From Hydrotalea sp. (lineage in GTDB: Bacteria > Bacteroidota > Bacteroidia > Chitinophagales > Chitinophagaceae): 64,000 nt of DNA. This document shows positions 16,236-25,653 of this stretch, one piece after another. How positions within the stretch are numbered: position 1 is the stretch's first letter; each line of letters opens with the position of its first letter. The notes beneath the pieces were generated by a model. The model worked only from the letters and a program-made list of their open reading frames with translations, was not told the DNA's origin and did not search any database. The stretch lies in assembly GCA_022402565.1 (NCBI GenBank), contig JAKRSC010000008.1, positions 202,882 through 266,881 of the forward strand, read 5' to 3'. Both the position numbers and the translations under genes were made by a program.

Positions 16236-19200
16236 ATGTCAACATTAAATTTGAACAACAGGATTAGTTTTGGCAAAACCAAACACCTGGCTGAAGCTCC
16301 CGACTTATTAGACATCCAGTTAGAATCATTTAAGGAGTTTTTCCAATTAGAAACCACCCCCGACAAGCGTAATAATGAAGGCTTGTTCCGTGTGTTTAAA
16401 GAGAATTTTCCAATTACAGATACGCGCAACATTTTCGTGTTGGAGTTTTTGGACTACTTTATTGATCCTCCTAGATATACTATTGAAGAGTGTATGGAGC
16501 GTGGGCTTACTTATGCAGTTCCTCTTAAAGCGAAACTTCGCTTGAGCTGTAATGATGAAGAACACGTAGATTTCCAAACCATCGTTCAAGATGTGTTCCT
16601 AGGAAATATTCCATATATGACTCCTCGCGGCACCTTCGTAATTAATGGTGCTGAAAGAGTTATTGTGAGCCAGTTGCACCGTTCACCTGGTGTATTCTTT
16701 GGTCAATCTATTCACCCCAATGGAACTAAGATATACTCTGCAAGGGTAATTCCTTTTAAAGGTGCTTGGATGGAATTTGCTACAGACATCAACAATGTTA
16801 TGTACGCATACATTGATCGTAAGAAGAAGTTCCCTGTAACTACTCTATTGCGCTCAATTGGCTTTGAAACAGATAAAGATATTCTTGAACTGTTTGGAAT
16901 GGCCGATGAAGTGAAGGTAGATAAAAAGTCAATGGCTGATTGCGTTGGAAAGAGACTTGCAGCTCGTGTACTTCGCACTTGGGTAGAAGACTTTGTGGAT
17001 GAAGATACTGGTGAAGTGGTAAGTATTGAGCGTAACGAAATTGTAATGGAGCGTGATACAGTTCTTGATGAGGACTCTATCCAAACCATTATTGATATGG
17101 AAGTGAAGAGCGTTTTCATTCAAAAAGAAAATGTTGGTGGAGATTACGCTATCATCTATAATACTCTTAATAAAGATACCTCTAATAGCGAATTGGAGGC
17201 TGTTCAACATATTTATCGTCAGTTACGTGGCGCTGATGCTCCGGATAATGAAACTGCGCGTGGTATCATCGATAAATTATTCTTCTCCGACAAGCGTTAC
17301 GATTTAGGAGAAGTAGGTCGTTATAAAATTAATAAGAAGTTAGGACTTACTTTCCCATTAGAGAAGAAAGTATTAACTAAACAAGATATCATTGAAATCA
17401 TCAAATACTTGGTTCGCTTAACAAATAGCAAAGCCGAAATTGATGATATTGATCACTTGAGCAACCGTCGTGTAAGAACCGTAGGTGAGCAATTGTATGC
17501 TCAATTTGGTGTTGGTCTTGCACGTATGGCAAGAACAATACGTGAGCGTATGAACGTACGTGATAACGAGGTGTTCACTCCAGTTGATTTGATTAATGCA
17601 AGAACTTTATCTTCTGTAATTAATTCATTTTTTGGAACTTCTCAGTTATCTCAATTCCTTGATCAAACTAACCCGCTTTCAGAAATCACACACAAGCGTC
17701 GTATTTCTGCATTAGGACCAGGTGGTTTGAGCCGTGAAAGAGCAGGCTTTGAAGTTCGTGACGTACACTATTCACACTACGGTCGTTTGTGTACTATTGA
17801 AACTCCAGAAGGTCCAAACATTGGTTTGATTTCAACACTTTGCGTACATGCTACTATCAACGATATGGGCTTTATAGAAACGCCTTATCGTAAAGTAGAA
17901 AATGGCAAGGTAAATATGAAAGAACTTACGTTCTTATCTGCTGAAGAAGAAGATACTGCTAAGATTGCTCAAAGTAACTCTCCTTTAAATGAGAAGGGTG
18001 AATTTGAAGAAGAAAAAGTTGTTTCTCGTCAAACTGGTGATTTCCCAATCCTTGATAAGCAGGAAGTTGAATACATGGATGTTGCTCCTAACCAAATTGT
18101 AGGTTTGAGTGCTTCATTAATTCCATTCCTTGAGCACGATGACGCCAACCGTGCGTTGATGGGATCAAACATGCAACGTCAAGCTGTACCGTTAATTCGT
18201 CCAGAGAATCCAATTGTTGGTACTGGATTAGAAGGTAAGGCTGCTCGTGATGCGCGTATTCAAATTCATGCTGAAGGAAATGGGGTTGTTGAATTTGTAG
18301 ATGCAAAAGAAATTCATGTTCGTTACGATCGTAATGATATGGATCGCTTGGTAAGCTTTGAAGATGATTTGATCGTTTACCGCTTAACAAAGTTCATTAA
18401 GACTAACCAATCAACTTGTATCAATCTTCGTCCTGCTGTTAAAAAAGGTCAGAAAGTTAAGAAGGGTGATTTCTTGACTGAAGGTTATGCAACTCGCGAA
18501 GGTGAATTAGCATTAGGAAGAAACTTACAAGTTGCATTCATGCCTTGGAAAGGATACAACTTCGAAGATGCCATTGTAATAAGTGAAAAAGTTGTTCGTG
18601 AAGATTTGTTTACTTCTATTCACATTGATGAGTATGAATTAGAAGTAAGAGATACTAAGCTAGGTGAGGAAGAGCTTACTCCAGATATTCCAAACGTTTC
18701 GGAAGAAGCAACTAAAGATTTAGATGAAAATGGTATTATCAGAATTGGTGCTAGCATCAAAGAAGGTGATATTTTAATCGGAAAAATCACTCCTAAAGGC
18801 GAAAGTGATCCTACTCCAGAAGAAAAACTATTGCGCGCAATCTTTGGTGACAAAGCTGGTGATGCAAAAGATGCTTCTTTAAAAGCACCAAATGGAACTG
18901 AAGGGGTTGTAATTGATAAAAAGCTTTTCCAAAGAGCTAAAAAAGATAAAAACTCTAAACTCCGCGAAAAAGCATTGCTCGAAAAAGTAGAGAAAGTGCA
19001 TCAGCAGAGTGCCGAAGATTTATTAGAGCAGTTGGTAAATAAATTGCAGGTATTGTTAAAAGACAAGGCATCTGCAGGTGTTTCTAACAACTTTGGTGAG
19101 GTTCTAATTGGTAAAGGGGCTAAGTTTAATGCTAAAAACCTTGCTGCAATTGACTACCAAAATGTTAATCCACTAGGATGGACTGGCGATGCAGAGATTG

Positions 19201-20039
19201 ATGAATATGTAAACAAGCTATTACACAACTATAACATTAAGTACAACGAAGAACTTGGTCGTTATAAGCGTGAGAAGTTCAATATTTCAATTGGTGATGA
19301 ACTACCAGCTGGTGTTTTAAAGCTTGCTAAAGTTTACTTGGCTGTGAAGCGTAAATTGAAAGTGGGTGATAAAATGGCGGGTCGTCACGGAAACAAAGGT
19401 ATTGTAGCTAAAATTGTACGTGCTGAGGATATGCCATTCTTAGAAGATGGAACTCCGGTCGATATCGTATTGAATCCACTTGGTGTACCTTCTCGTATGA
19501 ACCTTGGACAAATTTATGAAACCATTTTAGGCTGGACTGGTAAGAAATTGGGAGTGAAGTTTGCAACACCAATTTTTGATGGAGCTAGTACAAATGAAAT
19601 TGAATCATATTGTGAACAAGCGGGAATTCCTTTAAACGGACATACTTATCTATTTGATGGTGAAACAGGCGAAAGATTCCACCAGAAAGCAACAGTGGGT
19701 GTTATTTATATGATTAAACTACACCACATGGTAGATGATAAGATGCACGCTCGTTCAATTGGACCGTACAGCTTAATTACGCAACAGCCTTTAGGTGGTA
19801 AAGCACAATTTGGTGGTCAGCGTTTTGGTGAGATGGAGGTATGGGCTTTAGAAGCTTATGGTGCTTCAAATATCTTGCAAGAATTGCTTACTATTAAGTC
19901 CGATGATATCATTGGTCGTGCTAAGACTTACGAAGCTATTGTGAAAGGTGAAAACATTCCAAGAGCTGGTGTTCCTGAATCATTCAATGTATTGGTTCAT
20001 GAATTAAGAGGTCTAGGTCTTGATCTCAAGTTTGAATAA
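16236..20039 (+). CDS. rpoB: DNA-directed RNA polymerase subunit beta
   Basis: Catalytic beta subunit of RNA polymerase. From the ATG at 16236 it has 1267 residues, the usual Bacteroidota length. Recognisable segments are the rifampicin-pocket region with [15 protein letters not shown] and [20 protein letters not shown], the active-site [12 protein letters not shown] and GRHGNKG segments, and the C-terminal anchor with [15 protein letters not shown]. The frame is open further upstream to 16170, but homologues begin close to the RISFGK segment and the upstream part lies over a leader hairpin. The gene is followed by a terminator; rpoC, its usual partner, is absent from this locus. Confidence 0.98.
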   Translation: MSTLNLNNRISFGKTKHLAEAPDLLDIQLESFKEFFQLETTPDKRNNEGLFRVFKENFPITDTRNIFVLEFLDYFIDPPRYTIEECMERGLTYAVPLKAKLRLSCNDEEHVDFQTIVQDVFLGNIPYMTPRGTFVINGAERVIVSQLHRSPGVFFGQSIHPNGTKIYSARVIPFKGAWMEFATDINNVMYAYIDRKKKFPVTTLLRSIGFETDKDILELFGMADEVKVDKKSMADCVGKRLAARVLRTWVEDFVDEDTGEVVSIERNEIVMERDTVLDEDSIQTIIDMEVKSVFIQKENVGGDYAIIYNTLNKDTSNSELEAVQHIYRQLRGADAPDNETARGIIDKLFFSDKRYDLGEVGRYKINKKLGLTFPLEKKVLTKQDIIEIIKYLVRLTNSKAEIDDIDHLSNRRVRTVGEQLYAQFGVGLARMARTIRERMNVRDNEVFTPVDLINARTLSSVINSFFGTSQLSQFLDQTNPLSEITHKRRISALGPGGLSRERAGFEVRDVHYSHYGRLCTIETPEGPNIGLISTLCVHATINDMGFIETPYRKVENGKVNMKELTFLSAEEEDTAKIAQSNSPLNEKGEFEEEKVVSRQTGDFPILDKQEVEYMDVAPNQIVGLSASLIPFLEHDDANRALMGSNMQRQAVPLIRPENPIVGTGLEGKAARDARIQIHAEGNGVVEFVDAKEIHVRYDRNDMDRLVSFEDDLIVYRLTKFIKTNQSTCINLRPAVKKGQKVKKGDFLTEGYATREGELALGRNLQVAFMPWKGYNFEDAIVISEKVVREDLFTSIHIDEYELEVRDTKLGEEELTPDIPNVSEEATKDLDENGIIRIGASIKEGDILIGKITPKGESDPTPEEKLLRAIFGDKAGDAKDASLKAPNGTEGVVIDKKLFQRAKKDKNSKLREKALLEKVEKVHQQSAEDLLEQLVNKLQVLLKDKASAGVSNNFGEVLIGKGAKFNAKNLAAIDYQNVNPLGWTGDAEIDEYVNKLLHNYNIKYNEELGRYKREKFNISIGDELPAGVLKLAKVYLAVKRKLKVGDKMAGRHGNKGIVAKIVRAEDMPFLEDGTPVDIVLNPLGVPSRMNLGQIYETILGWTGKKLGVKFATPIFDGASTNEIESYCEQAGIPLNGHTYLFDGETGERFHQKATVGVIYMIKLHHMVDDKMHARSIGPYSLITQQPLGGKAQFGGQRFGEMEVWALEAYGASNILQELLTIKSDDIIGRAKTYEAIVKGENIPRAGVPESFNVLVHELRGLGLDLKFE

Positions 20040-20056
20040 TTGAGAATGACTTCATA

Positions 20057-20098
20057 AAAAAATAAGGCTGTCCTAATAGGGCAGCCTTTACTTTTTTT
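20057..20098. terminator. Bidirectional terminator between rpoB and the cold-shock gene
   Basis: 10-bp stem (AAGGCTGTCC/GGGCAGCCTT, one G-U pair) with a 5-base loop, an A-run on the left and a T-run on the right, so it can stop transcripts from both convergent genes. Confidence 0.88.
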
Positions 20099-20114
20099 AA
20101 GGAACAGAAAAAAA

Positions 20115-20561
20115 CTATTTTACAAGTTTTACTTGAATTGCAGAAGGACCTTTATGGGTCATTTCTATTTCAAATGATACTTTATTGTTTTCTTTGATTT
20201 GCTCTGTTAATCCATTCGCGTGTACAAAAATACTTTCTTGTGTATTGAGGTCTTTAATAAAACCATAGCCTTTTGATTCATTGAAAAAGCTAACAATACC
20301 AGTTCTTGGACCTTCCTCTGCAGTAGCTTCCCACTTGGGAACACCTATTTGAATGTCTTCTAACTTAACTTCTACTTTCTTTTTATTAGGATCGGGAGGA
20401 GTATTAGAAATATTACCGTATTCATCTACATAAGCCATCATATCATCTAAGCTTGTGCCCGATTTGCCACTTGATTTCTTTTCAAGTTTTTTCTCTTCCT
20501 TGTCTTTTTTTTGCTGTTGTTTTTTCTTTTCTCTTTCTCTTTTGCTCCAAGAATCTGCCAT
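20115..20561 (-). CDS. Cold-shock-domain protein with charged N-terminal extension
   Basis: Residues 85-148 form a cold-shock domain with the RNP1-like KGYGFI and RNP2-like IFVHANGL motifs that bind single-stranded RNA or DNA. Unlike the 65-70-residue CspA proteins, it has an 80-residue N-terminal tail, first a very Lys/Glu-rich coil (about 6-33) and then a Pro/Lys linker. Such extended forms are common in Bacteroidota. The target is unknown. It shares the terminator with rpoB. A one-mismatch promoter box (TACCTTTA) lies about 67 bases upstream of the start. Confidence 0.88.
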   Translation of the reverse strand: MADSWSKREREKKKQQQKKDKEEKKLEKKSSGKSGTSLDDMMAYVDEYGNISNTPPDPNKKKVEVKLEDIQIGVPKWEATAEEGPRTGIVSFFNESKGYGFIKDLNTQESIFVHANGLTEQIKENNKVSFEIEMTHKGPSAIQVKLVK

Positions 20562-20695
20562 ATATTGATTAAATTATTTACGAAGTTGTAATCTGTGAAG
20601 GCGGTGTGAAGGTCTTGGCAGATTTGTATAAAGGTAGTGCATTTTCTTCAAAACAGTCTCCCTTTGTAAGTATCAAGCATTCAACATAAAGGCGT

Positions 20696-20703
20696 TACTT
20701 TTG
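20696..20703 (+). promoter_or_regulatory. -7 box TACTTTTG at the orphan ABC ATPase
   Basis: Perfect TAnnTTTG ending 5 bases before the ATG at 20709, so the message is probably leaderless. No -33 TTG at standard spacing. Confidence 0.5.
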
Positions 20704-20708
20704 CACAT

Positions 20709-21659
20709 ATGGCTTTGTTGAAAGTAGATCAAGTTGTTCACCCTGGAATGGATCAGCCCGCCCTGGACCATGTTAGTTTTTCTTTAAGTAAATCTGCTAA
20801 GCTCGCCATTGTAGGGGAAACTGGGTCCGGAAAAACGACTCTTTTAAAGGTTATTGGTGGAATTTTGGATGCACAGTCGGGTGCTGTTTATTTGAATAAT
20901 CAAAAGATAAAAGGCCCATCTGAACAATTACTTCCCGGACATCCAGAAATAGGATATATCAGCCAACACTTTGAATTAAGAAATCATTATAAAGTAGAAG
21001 AAGAGTTAGAAGCTGCCAATAAATTAAGTGCTGAAGAATTCGATGTTATAGTTGAAGTATGCAGAATTCGGCCTCTTTTAAAGAGAAATACGAAGGCTCT
21101 TTCGGGCGGCGAAAGACAAAGAATCGTACTTGCAAAAGTCTTATTAACAAAACCCACTTTGTTACTTCTCGATGAACCATTTTCTAATATGGATTTCTTC
21201 CATAAAAGAATTATGAAGCAGGTTTTAGAGGAGGTTTATCTTACTTTAGGAACCACAACTGTGCTTGTTACGCACGATGCAACTGATATTTTTACTTGGG
21301 CTTCTGAAGTGTTGGTATTAAGATCAGGAAAGATTATTCAGCAGGGAAAGCCACAGGATATTTACTACCATCCTGTAAGCGAATATGTAGCTGGATTGTT
21401 TGGAGATTACTGCATTCTTCCATCCCCAGTAAATAAGCGGCCTATTTTATTTAGGCCTGAACAATTAAAAATTTCTTCGGCAGCTGTTGGTGCTTGGAAG
21501 GGAAGTGTGTACAGTGTGAAATTTGCGGGAGGATATTTTTTAATTGAAGTTTTGCTTGATATAGACAAGAGAGCAATAGTAATGCATCCGCATGGAAGAT
21601 TTAGACAGGGAGAAATAGTTTATATAACAATTAACGAAGACATAGGATGGTATGTATAA
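20709..21659 (+). CDS. ABC transporter ATP-binding protein, PotA/FbpC-like, without adjacent permease
   Basis: A complete nucleotide-binding domain: Walker A GETGSGKT (36-43), signature LSGGERQRI (131-139), Walker B LLLLDEP (151-157), switch His in VTHD (H189). The C-terminal 80 residues (about 240-316, with FRPEQLKI) look like a TOBE domain, as in importers of polyamines, iron or molybdate. No permease or binding-protein gene is near, and the gene is flanked by its own promoter and terminator. The substrate cannot be read from the sequence. Confidence 0.88.
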   Translation: MALLKVDQVVHPGMDQPALDHVSFSLSKSAKLAIVGETGSGKTTLLKVIGGILDAQSGAVYLNNQKIKGPSEQLLPGHPEIGYISQHFELRNHYKVEEELEAANKLSAEEFDVIVEVCRIRPLLKRNTKALSGGERQRIVLAKVLLTKPTLLLLDEPFSNMDFFHKRIMKQVLEEVYLTLGTTTVLVTHDATDIFTWASEVLVLRSGKIIQQGKPQDIYYHPVSEYVAGLFGDYCILPSPVNKRPILFRPEQLKISSAAVGAWKGSVYSVKFAGGYFLIEVLLDIDKRAIVMHPHGRFRQGEIVYITINEDIGWYV

Positions 21660-21675
21660 ATACATTGTTCAAATG

Positions 21676-21708
21676 AAAAAGCCCGGTCTTATTAGAGCCG
21701 GGCTTTTA
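21676..21708. terminator. Bidirectional terminator between ABC ATPase and ahcY
   Basis: Stem AAAAGCCCGG/CCGGGCTTTT (10 bp) with partial further pairing in the loop, A-run left and T-run right; serves both convergent genes. Confidence 0.87.
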
Positions 21709-21725
21709 TATAATTGTAATCTCAA

Positions 21726-23051
21726 TTAATAACGATAATGTTCTGCCTTGAATGGTCCAAACTGAGGTATACCTAAGTAACTAGCTTGTTCCTCAGTTAA
21801 CTCATCTAATTGTGCACCTACTTTTGCTAAGTGTAAACGAGCAACTTTTTCATCAAGATGCTTAGGTAAAACATACACTTTATTCTCGTAGTTAGCGTGG
21901 TTGTTCCACAACTCAATTTGAGCCAAAGTTTGGTTAGTAAATGAATTACTCATTACAAATGAAGGGTGTCCTGTTGCACAACCTAGGTTTACCAAACGAC
22001 CTTCAGCAAGAACAATTACGTCTTTACCGTCAATGTTATACAAATCAACCTGAGGTTTAATGGTATCGCGAGTATGACCATAGCTACTGTTCAACCAAGC
22101 CATATCAATTTCAATATCAAAATGCCCAATGTTACAAACGATTGCTTTGTCTTTCATTAATCTGAAATGTCTTTCAGTAATCAAATCACGACAGCCGCTC
22201 GCAGTTACAATAATGTCTGCTTCTTTAACTGCATCAATCATTTTCTTCACTTCAAAACCATCCATAGCAGCTTGCAAAGCACAAATTGGATCAATTTCAG
22301 TAACAATAACACGACAGCCAGAACCACGTAAACTCATTGCACTTCCCTTACCCACATCACCATAACCACCAACTACAGCAACTTTACCAGCCATCATTAC
22401 ATCAGTAGCTCTGCGAATAGCATCAACCAATGATTCTTGACAACCGTATTTGTTATCGAACTTAGATTTAGTTACTGAATCGTTTACGTTAATTGCAGGA
22501 ATAGGTAAAGTACCTTTTGCCATACGCTCGTACAAGCGGTGAACACCTGTAGTTGTTTCTTCGCTCAATCCTTTGATGTGCTGAATTAACTCAGGGTATT
22601 TATCAAATACTATATTGGTTAAATCGCCACCATCGTCCAAAATCATATTCAAAGGACGCTCAGCGCTTCCAAAGAATAAGGTTTGCTCAATACACCAATC
22701 TGCTTCCTCAATTGTTTGGCCTTTCCAAGCAAATACACCAATACCTGCAGCGGCTATAGCAGCAGCAGCGTGGTCTTGCGTTGAGAAGATATTACAAGAG
22801 CTCCATTTTACTTCAGCACCTAAAGCAACAAGCGTTTCAATAAGGACTGCAGTTTGGATAGTCATGTGTAAGCAACCAGCTACTCTTGCGCCTTTTAAAG
22901 GCTGAGAACTGCCGTATTCTTCACGAATAGCCATTAAACCTGGCATTTCTGCTTCAGCTAAACGAATTTCTTTGCGACCCCATTCAGCTAAGCTAATATC
23001 AGCCACTTTGTATGGAAGGCTGAAGTCGATGGATGTAGTTAAAGTTGACAT
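21726..23051 (-). CDS. ahcY: S-adenosylhomocysteine hydrolase (adenosylhomocysteinase)
   Basis: Hydrolyses S-adenosylhomocysteine to adenosine and homocysteine, relieving product inhibition of methyltransferases. The 441 residues contain the substrate motif HMTIQTAVL (62-70), the [10 protein letters not shown] active-site segment (191-200), the NAD-binding GGYGDVGKG (228-236) and the C-terminal KAEHYRY that reaches into the neighbouring subunit. The frame extends to a TTG at 23123, but a TACCTTTG box lies between, so the ATG at 23051 is the start. Divergent from an Lrp-type regulator. Confidence 0.97.
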   Translation of the reverse strand: MSTLTTSIDFSLPYKVADISLAEWGRKEIRLAEAEMPGLMAIREEYGSSQPLKGARVAGCLHMTIQTAVLIETLVALGAEVKWSSCNIFSTQDHAAAAIAAAGIGVFAWKGQTIEEADWCIEQTLFFGSAERPLNMILDDGGDLTNIVFDKYPELIQHIKGLSEETTTGVHRLYERMAKGTLPIPAINVNDSVTKSKFDNKYGCQESLVDAIRRATDVMMAGKVAVVGGYGDVGKGSAMSLRGSGCRVIVTEIDPICALQAAMDGFEVKKMIDAVKEADIIVTASGCRDLITERHFRLMKDKAIVCNIGHFDIEIDMAWLNSSYGHTRDTIKPQVDLYNIDGKDVIVLAEGRLVNLGCATGHPSFVMSNSFTNQTLAQIELWNNHANYENKVYVLPKHLDEKVARLHLAKVGAQLDELTEEQASYLGIPQFGPFKAEHYRY

Positions 23052-23070
23052 ATTGTATTTAATTGTGGTG

Positions 23071-23078
23071 CAAAGGTA
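23071..23078 (-). promoter_or_regulatory. ahcY promoter -7 box TACCTTTG
   Basis: Perfect box on the minus strand, 19 bases before the ahcY ATG, followed by GCACCACA. No -33 TTG at 18-21 bases. Hexamers of the type RGAACA flank it upstream. Confidence 0.6.
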
Positions 23079-23084
23079 TTGGAT

Positions 23085-23194
23085 AGAACAAAATTGCGGT
23101 GATAATTCATTTTTAAGGAACAAAATATATTAAAATAGCTTTAGGATAGACAAATGTTCTTTAAATTGCAGATATAATTGGATAAAAAGAACAT
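23085..23194. promoter_or_regulatory. Repeated RGAACA/TGTTCT hexamers in the ahcY-lrp intergenic region (candidate operator)
   Basis: Four related hexamers occur in 110 bases: AGAACA at 23085-23090, GGAACA at 23117-23122, TGTTCT (inverted) at 23155-23160 and AGAACA at 23188-23193. The last two form the inverted pair ATGTTCT and AGAACAT. Spacing is 32-38 bases, near three helical turns, as used by octameric Lrp-family regulators. Function is inferred. Confidence 0.35.
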
Positions 23195-23665
23195 ATGCAA
23201 ACTGGTAAGCCTACAATAGATGAAAAAGACCTCGCAATTTTGAGGGAATTGCAAAGAAATGGGAGAGCAACAGTTCGAGAGATTGCAGCCGCTATTCATT
23301 TAAGCCCAACTCCGGTGCATGAGCGTATTAAACGTTTGGAACAAGAAGGGGTTATCCGTCAATATGCTGCTTTATTGGATCACGCAAAGGTGAATAAAGG
23401 TCTTATGGTTATTTGTTATGTGTCCTTAAAACAACACGATCGAGTGGCTGGGGGTAAGTTTATCCAAAGCATGCAGGAAATGCAGGAAGTAATTGAGTGT
23501 TACAATATATCTGGAGAGTTTGATTTTATGTTGAAGGTTGTTGCTGAAAGTATGGAGTCGTATTACGATTTTCATGTAAATAAGCTGAGTCAGGTAGAGA
23601 ATATTGGGCATGTACAAAGTGTTTTTGTGATGGGCGTTATTAAGCAAACCCATCAATTGGTTTAA
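23195..23665 (+). CDS. Lrp/AsnC family transcriptional regulator
   Basis: A feast/famine regulator of 156 residues: N-terminal winged helix-turn-helix (about 8-68, with DLAILRELQRNGRATVREIA and SPTPVHERIKRLEQEGVI) and a C-terminal RAM ligand-binding domain. Such proteins sense amino acids or related small molecules and often regulate the neighbouring divergent gene. Here that gene is ahcY, part of the methionine/SAM cycle, so a methionine-related ligand is a reasonable guess but not shown. Confidence 0.92.
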   Translation: MQTGKPTIDEKDLAILRELQRNGRATVREIAAAIHLSPTPVHERIKRLEQEGVIRQYAALLDHAKVNKGLMVICYVSLKQHDRVAGGKFIQSMQEMQEVIECYNISGEFDFMLKVVAESMESYYDFHVNKLSQVENIGHVQSVFVMGVIKQTHQLV

Positions 23666-23725
23666 TTTTTTATAAGCTTTTTGTGTAATCTTTCGCTTGT
23701 TTGTATCTTACATGAAAACAACTAC

Positions 23726-24457
23726 ATGAAAGCTTACTCGAACGTATTAATTGCAGGTCTTGCCTTTATTATTACTGGTTGGATTATTGCAGGAGCCTAT
23801 AAGTATAGAGTTACAAGTACAGAAACCATTGTTGTAACTGGATTGGCGGAAAAAGATTTTACAAGCGATTTAATTGTTTGGAAAGGAAGATTCAATAGAT
23901 ATGGATTTGATTTAAAACAAGCTTATACTGCAATTAAGCAAGATGAAAAAGAAATTCGTCAGTACTTAACACAAAAAGGAATTCCAGACAGTAGTATTGT
24001 TATATCTAGCATAGATGTTCAAAAGAATTTTGATACAAAATATGATGAAACTGGTAACGTTGCAGGTAGCAGATTTAGTGGATATACTTTGTCGGCTGAA
24101 GTTAAAGTGAATGCTAGTGATTTAGTATTAGTTGAAAGAGTTTCTAGGGAGGTTACAGAACTTTTGCAAAAGGGAATAGAATTTAATTCTGAGCGACCCG
24201 CTTACTATTACAGTAAGTTGAATGAATTAAAAATTGATTTATTGGCTAAAGCAGCGGAGGATGCTAAACTAAGGGCCGAAACTATAGCAAGCAGTTCTAA
24301 AGCAGGATTAGGATCTTTGAAGAAAGCCAATATGGGCGTATTTCAAATAACAGGAAAAAACGATAATGAAGATTATAGTTATGGAGGTTCATTCAATACC
24401 AGTTCAAAAGAAAAGACAGCTTCAATTACACTTAGAGTGGAGTATCTGGTGAAATAG
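23726..24457 (+). CDS. SIMPL domain-containing protein (DUF541), membrane-anchored
   Basis: A 243-residue protein with one N-terminal membrane span (about 7-25) and an extracytoplasmic SIMPL/DUF541 domain (about 35-243), with the family features ETIVVTGLAEKDF and SGYTLSAEVKV. The family is found in periplasmic and outer-membrane proteins of unclear role. The start is the ATG at 23726 (MKAYSNV); the frame runs upstream only to a TTG. Its last 26 bases overlap the end of the convergent pseudouridine synthase gene. Confidence 0.85.
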   Translation: MKAYSNVLIAGLAFIITGWIIAGAYKYRVTSTETIVVTGLAEKDFTSDLIVWKGRFNRYGFDLKQAYTAIKQDEKEIRQYLTQKGIPDSSIVISSIDVQKNFDTKYDETGNVAGSRFSGYTLSAEVKVNASDLVLVERVSREVTELLQKGIEFNSERPAYYYSKLNELKIDLLAKAAEDAKLRAETIASSSKAGLGSLKKANMGVFQITGKNDNEDYSYGGSFNTSSKEKTASITLRVEYLVK

Positions 24458-25100
24458 GGGAAGGGTTAAATCCAAATTTTTCCCATATGCTTGGCATAGG
24501 TAACTCAAATGTCAATTCTTGCTTATTAATTGGGTGCGGAAAACTTAAGAAATAAGCTTGTAAGAAAATACTTCCATCTGGACTGCTTCTTGGGTAGCCA
24601 TATTTTTGATCGCCTACAATTGGACTACCAATTTTAGCTAGTTGTGCGCGTATTTGATGAAATAAACCTGTTATCAATTCAACATCTAAAAGGCAATATC
24701 TATTTGACTGTTCAATAATCTGATAACGAAGCTTTGCTTCCTTACTGTGTGCAACTTGATTTTGAAAAACTTCGGACTTTTTTTGGTGGCTATTTTTCCT
24801 AAGAAAGTGAATCAACTCGGCAGATGCTAGTTTAGGCGTTTGCGCAACAACAGCTTTGTATTTTTTTGTGATTTTTCTTTCTTGAAATGATTTGCTAAGC
24901 TCATTAAAAATCTTTGGAGATTTCGCAAGCATTAATAAGCCACTTACTCTCTGATCAAGCCTATGCACTGCTTGGTAGCTTACATTGATTTGTCCACCCA
25001 AGTTGTTGGCCTTATCTTGATGCTGAACTGCTATTCCAGAAGGCTTATGAATAATAAGAAGGTGTTCGTCTTCGAAAATTGTTGTGATGGTTGTTTCCAT
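24432..25100 (-). CDS. RluA-family pseudouridine synthase
   Basis: Isomerises a uridine in rRNA or tRNA. The catalytic Asp is D49 in HRLDQRVSG, followed by GLLMLAKS; LFHQIRAQLAKIGSPIVGD is the conserved C-terminal RNA-site motif. It lacks an S4 domain and at 222 residues is a short RluA/TruC-type protein. The usual HRLDxxTSG reads HRLDQRVSG, a mild deviation. The target nucleotide cannot be told from the sequence. Convergent and overlapping with the SIMPL gene. Confidence 0.9.
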   Translation of the reverse strand: METTITTIFEDEHLLIIHKPSGIAVQHQDKANNLGGQINVSYQAVHRLDQRVSGLLMLAKSPKIFNELSKSFQERKITKKYKAVVAQTPKLASAELIHFLRKNSHQKKSEVFQNQVAHSKEAKLRYQIIEQSNRYCLLDVELITGLFHQIRAQLAKIGSPIVGDQKYGYPRSSPDGSIFLQAYFLSFPHPINKQELTFELPMPSIWEKFGFNPSPISPDTPL

Positions 25101-25152
25101 ATTGGGTTGCTGCTCTAAAGCTATTTAAATTATGACCAAGAAGGTGAAATCT

Positions 25153-25653
25153 TCAATAAATAATTTTCCCCATCACATAATCATTCATTTGATAGCCGTT
25201 GCCAATATCAAAGTCGGCTTCGTATAAAACAACGAAGTCTTTTTTCTTATAAAAATCTACAGCATTATTAGTACGGTTAACTTGTAGAACGAGTTGTTCA
25301 CCTGAATTTTTCTTTGCAAAGTGAACAACTTGTTCTAACAATGCAGAACCAATTCCTTTTGTTTGAATATCGGGAAGTACATACAGCTTATGTAATTTAA
25401 ACATGCCTTCCATGGGTTCTCGGCCAGTTGAAGCAAATCCAACAGCCTTGCCATTTAATTCGGCCAAAAAGAAACTGATATTTTGGGTCATTTGATTTTC
25501 AAGAGAGGATGTGCTGTACATCATGTCTAGCATATACTCAAGCTGTTCTTTGCTTAAGATATGTTCATAAGTAGATGGCCAGGTTGCGTAAGCAATTTCC
25601 TGAATAATAGGTATGTCTGTTTTACTTGCAGTTCTTATGAATACTTCACTCAT
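25153..25653 (-). CDS. GNAT family N-acetyltransferase
   Basis: A single GNAT domain of 166 residues: the acetyl-CoA pyrophosphate loop is QTKGIGSALL (97-106) after the strand LHKLYVLPDI, and the C-terminal NAVDFYKKKDF motif is typical. The substrate is unknown; the family acetylates small amines, antibiotics or protein N-termini. Its ATG overlaps the valS stop (TAATG), so it is likely translated by reinitiation after valS. Confidence 0.9.
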   Translation of the reverse strand: MSEVFIRTASKTDIPIIQEIAYATWPSTYEHILSKEQLEYMLDMMYSTSSLENQMTQNISFFLAELNGKAVGFASTGREPMEGMFKLHKLYVLPDIQTKGIGSALLEQVVHFAKKNSGEQLVLQVNRTNNAVDFYKKKDFVVLYEADFDIGNGYQMNDYVMGKIIY

